From Actinomycetes bacterium (GTDB lineage: Bacteria > Actinomycetota > Actinomycetes > Actinomycetales > Cellulomonadaceae), in NCBI GenBank assembly GCA_023460255.1, contig JAEWQZ010000242.1, forward strand, positions 1-6,299: a stretch of DNA of 6,299 nucleotides. The letters are read 5' to 3'. A program made the position numbers and the translations under genes. This document shows positions 1-6,299 of this stretch, one piece after another; the first letter of the stretch is position 1; each line of letters begins with the position of its first letter. The notes under the pieces were generated by a model. That model made no database searches and was not told where the DNA came from. It saw only the letters and a list, made by a program, of their open reading frames with translations.

Positions 1-494
1 CCCGCGGACAGGGCGGCGTGGTGCCCGGTGCCCATGACGTCGCTCAGCGTCAGCAGCGCCGGCAGGCGCTCGTCGTCGGGGCCCACCGGCGCGGCGACGA
101 GGGTGCCGTCCGCCTGCGGCACCCGCACCGCCTCGCCCTGCCCCGCGTCGACACCCGGGCCGCCCCAGTCACCGCCGTGCAGGCACGACGTGTGCACGCC
201 CGCCCGGCAGTGCGGGCAGGTCCCGTCGCTCCACACGAACGGCGCGACGACCACGTCGCCCGGCCGGACGGTGACGACCTCCGCGCCGACCTCCTCGACG
301 ACGCCCACGAACTCGTGCCCGATCCGCCCCGGGCCGTCCTCACGGGGGCCTGAGCGTCGGTAGGGCCACAGGTCCGAGCCGCAGATGCACGCGACGAGCA
401 CGCGCACGACTGCGTCGGTCGGCTCGACCAGCGCCGGGTCGGGCACGTCCTCCAGCCGGACGTCGAAGCCGCCGTGGATCACCGTCGCGCGCAC
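1..494 (-). CDS. Zinc-dependent medium-chain alcohol dehydrogenase, N-terminal part (runs off left edge)
   Basis: This is the first 164 codons of a zinc-dependent alcohol dehydrogenase of the medium-chain (MDR) superfamily; the NAD(P)-binding half lies outside the window. Such enzymes oxidise alcohols or reduce carbonyls in the cytoplasm; the substrate cannot be told here. Visible catalytic-zinc elements are Cys38 in CICGSD, His60-Glu61 in GHEFVG, and Asp152 in LSDVMGTG. A structural-zinc loop lies at about residues 90-104 (DGTCPHCRAGVHTSC). It has Cys at 93, 96 and 104, with Asp90 where the classical four-Cys pattern has its first Cys. The start is a GTG at 494, chosen because GAGG sits 8 nt upstream and no in-frame start candidate lies between it and the purC end. 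It follows purC on the same strand after a 70-bp gap holding a hairpin, so it may be a separate transcript. Family assignment is secure; the specific function is not. Confidence 0.88.
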   Translation of the reverse strand, partial: MRATVIHGGFDVRLEDVPDPALVEPTDAVVRVLVACICGSDLWPYRRSGPREDGPGRIGHEFVGVVEEVGAEVVTVRPGDVVVAPFVWSDGTCPHCRAGVHTSCLHGGDWGGPGVDAGQGEAVRVPQADGTLVAAPVGPDDERLPALLTLSDVMGTGHHAALSA

Positions 495-542
495 GGCACC
501 ATCCTCGGGCTGGGCGCACCGGGACGCGTAGGACCGTCGGCA

Positions 543-562
543 CCCGGCCGGGCGCGGCCGGG
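543..562 (-). terminator. GC-rich hairpin directly after purC (candidate terminator)
   Basis: CCCGGCC at 543-549 and GGCCGGG at 556-562 form a perfect 7-bp all-G/C stem with a 6-nt loop. On the minus strand it begins 2 nt after the purC stop codon. No U-tract follows, so it would be an actinobacterial-type terminator without a U-run or a 3'-end stabiliser. In DNA this GC-rich, short palindromes also arise by chance, so confidence is moderate to low. Confidence 0.4.
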
Positions 563-564
563 CC

Positions 565-1518
565 TCAGGGCAGCTCGCGCCCCGTCAGCCGCCGGTACGC
601 CTCCAGGTACCGCTCGCGCGTGCGCTCGACGACGTCGTCCGGCAGGGGTGGCGGTGGCGCCTCCCCCTTGCGGTCCCAGCCCGACGCGGGGGACGTGAGC
701 CAGTCCCGCACGTACTGCTTGTCGAAGCTCGGCTGGGAGCTGCCGGGAGACCAGGTGTCCGCCGGCCAGAACCGCGAGGAGTCGGGCGTGAAGATCTCGT
801 CGCCGAGGAGGATCTCGCCGCGCCGCGGGCCGTCCAGGGCGCGGCCGAACTCCAGCTTGGTGTCCGCGAGGATGATGCCGCGCTCGCGCGTGAGGTCCTC
901 GGCCCGGCGGTAGGCGGCGAGCGTGAGGTCGCGCAGCGCGGCGGCGTCGCGCTCGCCGACGGTGGTGACGATCGCGTCGAACGAGACGTTCTCGTCGTGC
1001 TCGCCGACCTCGGCCTTCGTCGAGGGAGTGAAGATCGCCTCGGGCAGCCGTGAGCCGTCGACCAGCCCGTCCGGCAGGGGCACGCCGCACACGGCGCGCG
1101 TCTGGCGGTACTCGGCCAGCCCGGAGCCGGTGAGGTACCCGCGGGCGATGCACTCGACCGGGAACATGTCCAGACGCCGGCACACCATCGCGCGGCCGGC
1201 CACCGCGTCGGGGACCCCCTCGGGACCACCCTCGGCGGTCACCAGGTGCCCGCCCACGACGTCGGCGAGCTGCTCGAACCACCACAGGGTGAGCTGCGTG
1301 AGCACGCGCCCCTTGTCGGGGATCGTCGTCGGCAGCACGAAGTCGAACGCGCTGATCCGGTCGCTCGCGACCACGAGCACCACGTCGCCGTGGCGCTCCG
1401 CCGCCGGCGACCCGGGCGTCGGCACGTAGAGGTCGCGGACCTTGCCGGAGTACGTGTGCACCCAGCCCGGCAGCTCCACGGGCGTCGTGCCGGCCGGCTC
1501 CTGGGGCGGCGCGCTCAC
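565..1518 (-). CDS. purC: Phosphoribosylaminoimidazole-succinocarboxamide synthase (SAICAR synthetase)
   Basis: PurC joins CAIR and L-aspartate with ATP to give SAICAR in cytoplasmic de novo purine synthesis. The 317-residue product is of the longer SAICAR synthetase type (about 300 residues, like the yeast Ade1 enzyme), not the compact type of about 240. Visible family motifs in order are SGKVRDLY (24-31), SDRISAFD (52-59), IPDKG (66-70), VECIARGYLTGSG (121-133), TPSTKAEVGEHDEN (164-177), LADTKLEFG (217-225), GDEIFTPDSSRFW (239-251) and SFDKQYVRDWL (264-274). The GTG start at 1518 was chosen because it overlaps the stop of the upstream transpeptidase gene as GTGA and places the GKVRD motif at the normal distance. 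This implies translational coupling; no separate promoter is evident. The gene lies in a neighbourhood with purD and purA. No damage is seen. Confidence 0.97.
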   Translation of the reverse strand: MSAPPQEPAGTTPVELPGWVHTYSGKVRDLYVPTPGSPAAERHGDVVLVVASDRISAFDFVLPTTIPDKGRVLTQLTLWWFEQLADVVGGHLVTAEGGPEGVPDAVAGRAMVCRRLDMFPVECIARGYLTGSGLAEYRQTRAVCGVPLPDGLVDGSRLPEAIFTPSTKAEVGEHDENVSFDAIVTTVGERDAAALRDLTLAAYRRAEDLTRERGIILADTKLEFGRALDGPRRGEILLGDEIFTPDSSRFWPADTWSPGSSQPSFDKQYVRDWLTSPASGWDRKGEAPPPPLPDDVVERTRERYLEAYRRLTGRELP

Positions 1519-2303
1519 GCGACGATCTCCACCGGCGTGCCCAGCGGCAGACCGAACTCGGTGACCAGGCGTGTGATGTCCGCGTCGAGCATCCGGATGC
1601 ACCCGTGCGAGGCGTCCGTCCCGACGGTCTCCGGCTGGTTGGTGCCGTGGATCCCGATGACACCCTGCCCGCCGGCGAACGACTCGAGCACCGGCGAGTA
1701 GCCGGACAGCCCGTACGCGTACGCGCCGTAGACGCCACCCGGCGTCGGCGGCTGGAGCAGCTCCTTGATGTAGTACACGCCGCCCGGCGTGGGCACCTCC
1801 TCGCGGCCGACACCGACCGCCGCCTCCATCACCACGTCGTCCCCCTTGTGCAGCCGGAGCAGATGCTCGGTGAGCCTGACCTCGATGTGGTAGTCCGTCG
1901 TCGACAGCGCCGCGTCCGCCGCGCGCAGCCAGCCCGTCGACCCGTTCGGCCGCACCGGCAGGTGCACGTGCAGCCACTCGTCCTGCTGCTCGATGACGAG
2001 GAACGTCAGCGGGACCTGCCCCGGCAGCGACACGACCTCCTCGGCCGTGATCGTGCGCTCCGCCGCGGCCGCCCCGGGCTCGGCGAAGACCTCGACGGCG
2101 TCCCCGGCTGCGGTCGCGATGATCGACAGGTTCGGGTCCGGCGTGGGCGTGGGCGTGGGGGTGGGCGTCTCGGAGGGCGTCGGACGGGCATCGACCGTGG
2201 GCGTGACCGTCGCCTCGGGGTCCGAGCCACCGGTGCACCCCGCCAGCAGACCTGCGACGACGGCGAGCGCGGACAGCGCCCCGAGGGCGCGCGTGCGGTG
2301 CAT
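1515..2303 (-). CDS. L,D-transpeptidase (YkuD domain) lipoprotein with Thr-Pro linker
   Basis: Predicted exported enzyme of the YkuD family, which makes 3-3 cross-links in peptidoglycan or attaches proteins to it, using a catalytic cysteine. The 262-residue product starts with a lipoprotein signal: a basic N-terminus (HRTR), a hydrophobic core, and lipobox LAGC with the lipidated Cys at 23. Residues 24-58 form a low-complexity Pro/Thr linker including five TP units (46-55). Residues of about 60-131 look like a small beta-rich domain, possibly SH3-like (W110, GWL at 124-126). The catalytic domain spans about 138-261, with HGTN (219-222) and SHGCIR (232-237; catalytic Cys235, with His219 and His233 conserved). 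I prefer the ATG at 2303; an in-frame TTG lies at 2312 but adds only three residues. The stop overlaps the purC start by 4 bp, so the two are probably co-transcribed. Family and active site are clear; cross-linking specificity is not. Confidence 0.93.
   Translation of the reverse strand: MHRTRALGALSALAVVAGLLAGCTGGSDPEATVTPTVDARPTPSETPTPTPTPTPDPNLSIIATAAGDAVEVFAEPGAAAAERTITAEEVVSLPGQVPLTFLVIEQQDEWLHVHLPVRPNGSTGWLRAADAALSTTDYHIEVRLTEHLLRLHKGDDVVMEAAVGVGREEVPTPGGVYYIKELLQPPTPGGVYGAYAYGLSGYSPVLESFAGGQGVIGIHGTNQPETVGTDASHGCIRMLDADITRLVTEFGLPLGTPVEIVA
2139..2168 (-). repeat. Hexanucleotide repeat encoding (Thr-Pro)5 in the lipoprotein linker
   Basis: Five tandem 6-bp units (plus-strand consensus GGGCGT, the fourth with a G for C change) encode five consecutive Thr-Pro dipeptides at residues 46-55 of the L,D-transpeptidase. 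Because the unit is six bases, slippage would change linker length without breaking the frame. It probably serves as an extended spacer between the membrane anchor and the catalytic domain. Confidence 0.85.
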
Positions 2304-2310
2304 GGGCGAC

Positions 2311-2340
2311 AAGGTACCTGGGCCCCGGGCGCCCTGCGAA
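2311..2340 (-). promoter_or_regulatory. Candidate promoter of the transpeptidase-purC pair
   Basis: On the minus strand TTCGCA (2340-2335) and TACCTT (2316-2311) lie 18 nt apart; TACCTT fits the TANNNT pattern of actinobacterial -10 elements. The -10 ends 7 nt before the ATG at 2303, so the transcript would be leaderless or nearly so, which agrees with the lack of a well-placed Shine-Dalgarno sequence. The -35 matches TTGACA at only four of six positions. Inference from pattern only. Confidence 0.35.
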
Positions 2341-2365
2341 CCTTGTCCGGTGCGACGATGGGCCG

Positions 2366-2923
2366 GTGACCGACCCCATCCGTGCGGCCGTCGCCGAGGC
2401 GGTGCACGTACCGCTGCTCATCGTCCTGGGCGGGCTGCCCGCCACCGGCAAGACGGCGATCGCCCGGGGCGTCGCGCGCGACCTCACGGCGGTGCACCTG
2501 CGGATCGACTCCATCGAGGAGGCCCTGCGCAAGGCCGGCGTCACCGACGTCGTCGACCACGGCTACCGCGTCGCCTACGCCCTCGCCGTGGACAACCTGC
2601 GCCTCGGGCACTGGGTGATCGCCGACGCGGTCAACCCGCTCGCCCTCACCCGCGAGGCGTGGCGCGCCGTCGGGGAGGCGGGCGACGCGCGGGTGGTGGA
2701 GATCGAGGTCGTCTGCTCCGACGCCCGGCTGCACGAGCGTCGGGTCGCCGAGCGCGCGCCCGACATCGCCGGCCAGGTCCTGCCGACGTGGCGGGAGGTG
2801 CTGGACCGCCACTACGAGCCGTGGGAGCCGGCGCCGACGCTGCGCATCGACACGGCCACCGGCGGCGCCGCCGACTGGGTGCGGCAGGCGCTGACGGCGA
2901 TCGTGTCCGCCCGCCGGGTGTGA
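2366..2923 (+). CDS. P-loop kinase-like ATPase (AAA_33 / zeta-toxin-like fold), substrate unknown
   Basis: A 185-residue single-domain P-loop protein of the small-molecule kinase-like group (AAA_33; relatives include zeta toxins, chloramphenicol 3-O-phosphotransferase and gluconate-kinase-like proteins). The Walker A motif is GLPATGKT (23-30). A second motif LRIDSIEEAL (45-54) sits where the family has its substrate-binding or catalytic Asp (Asp48). VIADAVNP (84-91) resembles the strand carrying the Walker B-like position, and RLHERRVAER (121-130) looks like the arginine-bearing lid. Together these suggest phosphoryl transfer to a small molecule; nothing shows which. The start is the GTG at 2366; little Shine-Dalgarno sequence precedes it and GACGAT ends 6 nt upstream, so leaderless expression is possible. 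It is divergent from the transpeptidase (62-bp gap) and convergent with purD (34-bp gap), so it is a single-gene unit in an otherwise minus-strand pur neighbourhood. Confidence 0.85.
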   Translation: MTDPIRAAVAEAVHVPLLIVLGGLPATGKTAIARGVARDLTAVHLRIDSIEEALRKAGVTDVVDHGYRVAYALAVDNLRLGHWVIADAVNPLALTREAWRAVGEAGDARVVEIEVVCSDARLHERRVAERAPDIAGQVLPTWREVLDRHYEPWEPAPTLRIDTATGGAADWVRQALTAIVSARRV

Positions 2924-2930
2924 TCCCGGG

Positions 2931-2957
2931 GCCCGGTCCAGCCCGGTCCAGCCCGGC

Positions 2958-2960
<3 letters not shown>
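2931..2960. repeat. Three tandem 10-bp units at the convergent kinase/purD junction
   Basis: GCCCGGTCCA occurs exactly at 2931-2940 and 2941-2950, followed by GCCCGGCTCA (two changes) at 2951-2960. The third unit contains the purD stop codon (TCA on the plus strand, 2958-2960). Adjacent CCGGCT at 2953-2958 and AGCCGG at 2960-2965 are inverted around one base, which would allow a short hairpin (CCGG stems, 5-nt loop). This 34-bp gap is where transcripts from both sides must end, but I see no convincing intrinsic terminator. Confidence 0.7.
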
Positions 2961-4247
<1,287 letters not shown>

Positions 4248-4255
4248 GGGCCGTC

Positions 4256-4261
4256 AGCCTA
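4256..4261 (-). promoter_or_regulatory. Candidate -10 element of purD (leaderless start)
   Basis: TAGGCT on the minus strand (4261-4256) matches TANNNT and ends 8 nt before the purD GTG at 4247. That places the expected transcription start at or next to the start codon. No good -35 match lies at 16-18 nt. The absence of a well-spaced Shine-Dalgarno supports leaderless expression. Pattern-based only. Confidence 0.4.
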
Positions 4262-4326
4262 GCGACCCGGCCACCCCAGCACGGGCTCGTCCCACCACCG
4301 CCCCATCGCGACCCGCCCACCCCCCA

Positions 4327-4397
4327 GAGTGGAACGAAACGAGGGTCACAGTCGCCCCCACCACCCGGAGTGGAACGAAACGAGGGTCACAGTCGCC
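4327..4397. repeat. Perfect 30-bp direct repeat, two copies, purD-purA spacer
   Basis: Copies at 4327-4356 and 4368-4397 are identical over 30 bases, beginning GAGTGGAACGAAACG and ending GGGTCACAGTCGCC, with an 11-bp C-rich spacer (41-bp period). The 11 bases before the first copy are similarly C-rich, so the repeated unit may be about 41 bp. The first 11 bases of the unit (GAGTGGAACGA) appear a third time in the left arm of the hairpin that starts right after copy two. No reading frame through it is supported. It is probably a dispersed intergenic repeat or a set of regulatory sites; which one cannot be told from one window. Confidence 0.95.
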
Positions 4398-4434
4398 AGA
4401 GTGGAACGATCCGCCAGCAGATCGTTCCACTCTG
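4397..4434. terminator. Perfect 15-bp-stem hairpin between purA and purD (candidate purA terminator)
   Basis: CAGAGTGGAACGATC at 4397-4411 is the exact reverse complement of GATCGTTCCACTCTG at 4420-4434, with an 8-nt loop (4412-4419). On the minus strand it lies 37 nt after the purA stop, a sensible place for a terminator, and about 150 nt before purD. No U-tract follows the stem in either direction, so a classical Rho-independent terminator is not shown. The stem reuses the core of the adjacent direct repeats, so it may instead be a repeat-family palindrome or a protein-binding site. Confidence 0.6.
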
Positions 4435-4435
4435 C

Positions 4436-4468
4436 GGGGTGATGGGTGCGGGGTGATGGGTGCGGGGT
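4436..4468. repeat. 14-bp tandem repeat between hairpin and purA end
   Basis: GGGGTGATGGGTGC occurs exactly twice in tandem (4436-4449 and 4450-4463), followed by GGGGT of a third unit. It fills almost the whole gap between the hairpin and the purA stop at 4472-4474, so it would be in the purA 3' untranslated region. On the transcribed (minus) strand it reads as a C-rich, G-poor stretch, a composition associated with Rho loading; that role is only a suggestion. Confidence 0.85.
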
Positions 4469-4471
4469 ACG

Positions 4472-5758
<1,287 letters not shown>

Positions 5759-5793
5759 GACGTCCCCATCCCTGTCGAAGAATGCCGCGGACG

Positions 5794-5813
5794 AGGCTAC
5801 CGGTTGGGACCGG
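5794..5813 (-). promoter_or_regulatory. Candidate purA -10 element with adjacent inverted repeat
   Basis: On the minus strand TAGCCT (5799-5794) fits TANNNT and would start a transcript with a leader of about 28 nt. Directly upstream, CCGGT and ACCGG (5801-5805 and 5809-5813 region) form a 5-bp inverted repeat around TGGG in what would be the -10/-35 spacer, a place where an operator could act. No convincing -35 hexamer is present. Both signals are weak. Confidence 0.3.
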
Positions 5814-5854
5814 CGTGCGGCGCCGTCGTCCGCCGCCGCCCCGGTCCGCTCCGG

Positions 5855-5883
5855 GTGCGACCTCCCCGACCCGGGACTACAGT
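5855..5883 (+). promoter_or_regulatory. Candidate promoter of the STAS gene
   Basis: TACAGT at 5878-5883 fits the TANNNT -10 pattern, and GTGCGA at 5855-5860 lies 17 nt upstream as a weak -35 (three of six matches to TTGACA). The expected start near 5890 would leave a leader of about 37 nt that includes the ribosome binding site. Inference from pattern only. Confidence 0.35.
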
Positions 5884-5913
5884 CGTGGCGCCCCCGGCCG
5901 TCGGAGCCCCCGC

Positions 5914-5919
5914 GAGGAG
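5914..5919 (+). promoter_or_regulatory. Ribosome binding site of the STAS gene
   Basis: GAGGAG lies 7 nt before the ATG at 5927. It is the clearest Shine-Dalgarno sequence in the window and fixes this start, even though the same frame stays open far upstream through the antisense strand of purA. Confidence 0.85.
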
Positions 5920-5926
5920 CCCCCAC

Positions 5927-6277
5927 ATGATCGAAGTCGCCACGTCGCCGACCACGACGACGTTGGCCGTCTCCGGGGACCTCGACCTGCTCGCGCGCGA
6001 CCAGTTCCCTGAGGCGACCGCGCGCGTGTCGGGCCTGCGCCGTCAGCTGCTCGTCATCGACATGTGCCGCGTCACGTTCATGGACTCCACCGGCGCGGCG
6101 TTCCTCATCTCGCTGGCGGACGCGAGCCGCAAGCGCGGCGGCGCGACGGTGCTGCGCGGGTGCAGCGAGCGGGACCTCTTCGTGCTCGAGGTGTGCGGCG
6201 CGCTCGAGCTGTTCCGCCTCGACGCGGAGCACTTCTGCCCACCCGCCGTCGCGGGGAACGGCAGCGACCGCGGCTAG
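5927..6277 (+). CDS. STAS-domain protein, anti-sigma-factor-antagonist-like
   Basis: A 116-residue single STAS domain of the SpoIIAA/RsbV (anti-anti-sigma) type. In this family the unphosphorylated protein binds an anti-sigma kinase and frees a sigma factor; phosphorylation of a conserved Ser switches it off. The N-terminal strand-turn SGDLDLLA (16-23) and the core LVIDMCRVTFMDSTGAAFL (42-60) are typical. Ser54 in MDSTG aligns with the phosphorylated Ser of SpoIIAA and RsbV, so it appears capable of the switch. The C-terminal part has three Cys (79, 90, 104), and a short tail after about 104 is probably disordered. It is divergent from purA and no anti-sigma kinase or sigma gene is visible here, so its partner must be encoded elsewhere, possibly just beyond the right edge (only 22 bases follow). 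Fold is confident; the target system is unknown. Confidence 0.88.
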   Translation: MIEVATSPTTTTLAVSGDLDLLARDQFPEATARVSGLRRQLLVIDMCRVTFMDSTGAAFLISLADASRKRGGATVLRGCSERDLFVLEVCGALELFRLDAEHFCPPAVAGNGSDRG

Positions 6278-6299
6278 CCGGTCGGCCCCTCCGTCGGCC

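Noticed and set aside
2343..2359. TTGTCC (2343-2348) and GACGAT (2354-2359) as a paired -35/-10 for the kinase
   Set aside because: The spacing is only 5 nt, far below the 16-18 nt needed, so they cannot form one promoter.
1519..2544. In-frame extension of purC far upstream on the minus strand
   Set aside because: It overlaps the transpeptidase in another frame and has no family similarity. The GTG at 1518 overlaps the transpeptidase stop and gives a normal-length enzyme.
2366..2923. Zeta-type toxin of a toxin-antitoxin pair
   Set aside because: No small epsilon-like antitoxin gene adjoins it; the flanks are a divergent transpeptidase promoter and the convergent purD end.
4327..4397. The two 30-bp direct repeats as a minimal CRISPR array
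   Set aside because: There are only two copies and an 11-bp C-rich spacer, far shorter than CRISPR spacers. No cas genes are present, and the repeat core also appears in a hairpin.
4397..4434. The 15-bp hairpin with flanking repeats as an insertion-sequence end or MITE
   Set aside because: The arms are 8 nt apart with no internal element, there is no target-site duplication visible, and no transposase is nearby. A mobile origin cannot be excluded but is not supported.

Overview
The window is a high-GC (roughly 70% or more by eye) bacterial chromosome segment. It has strong G/C third-codon bias, frequent GTG starts, sparse Shine-Dalgarno signals and TANNNT-type -10 elements set close to start codons. 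Together these suggest an actinomycete. The Pro/Thr-rich lipoprotein linker and the general protein style would fit a Cellulomonas-like actinobacterium, but that is an inference and not a demonstrated assignment.

Layout from left to right: (1) the N-terminal half of a zinc-dependent medium-chain alcohol dehydrogenase on the minus strand, running off the left edge; (2) purC (SAICAR synthetase) on the minus strand, translationally coupled by a GTGA overlap to (3) an upstream L,D-transpeptidase (YkuD) lipoprotein; (4) a small P-loop kinase-like ATPase on the plus strand, divergent from the transpeptidase and convergent with purD; (5) purD (GAR synthetase) on the minus strand; (6) a 224-bp intergenic region with a perfect 30-bp direct repeat, a perfect 15-bp-stem hairpin built from the same core sequence, and a 14-bp tandem repeat; (7) purA (adenylosuccinate synthetase) on the minus strand; (8) a divergent intergenic region, then a small STAS-domain (anti-anti-sigma-like) protein on the plus strand that ends just before the right edge. 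There are no gene-free stretches above 300 bases.

Three genes belong to de novo purine synthesis: purD (step 2), purC (SAICAR formation) and purA (first committed step from IMP to AMP). They are clustered but do not form one uninterrupted operon. purA and purD are separated by the repeat-rich spacer, and the plus-strand kinase lies between purD and the transpeptidase-purC pair. The transpeptidase, kinase, dehydrogenase and STAS protein have no evident metabolic link to purines.

I saw no tRNA, rRNA, CRISPR array, transposase or phage gene. All complete genes look intact and of normal family length. The window is mostly ordinary housekeeping DNA. The one stretch with structure that genes do not explain is the purD-purA intergenic repeat/hairpin cluster.
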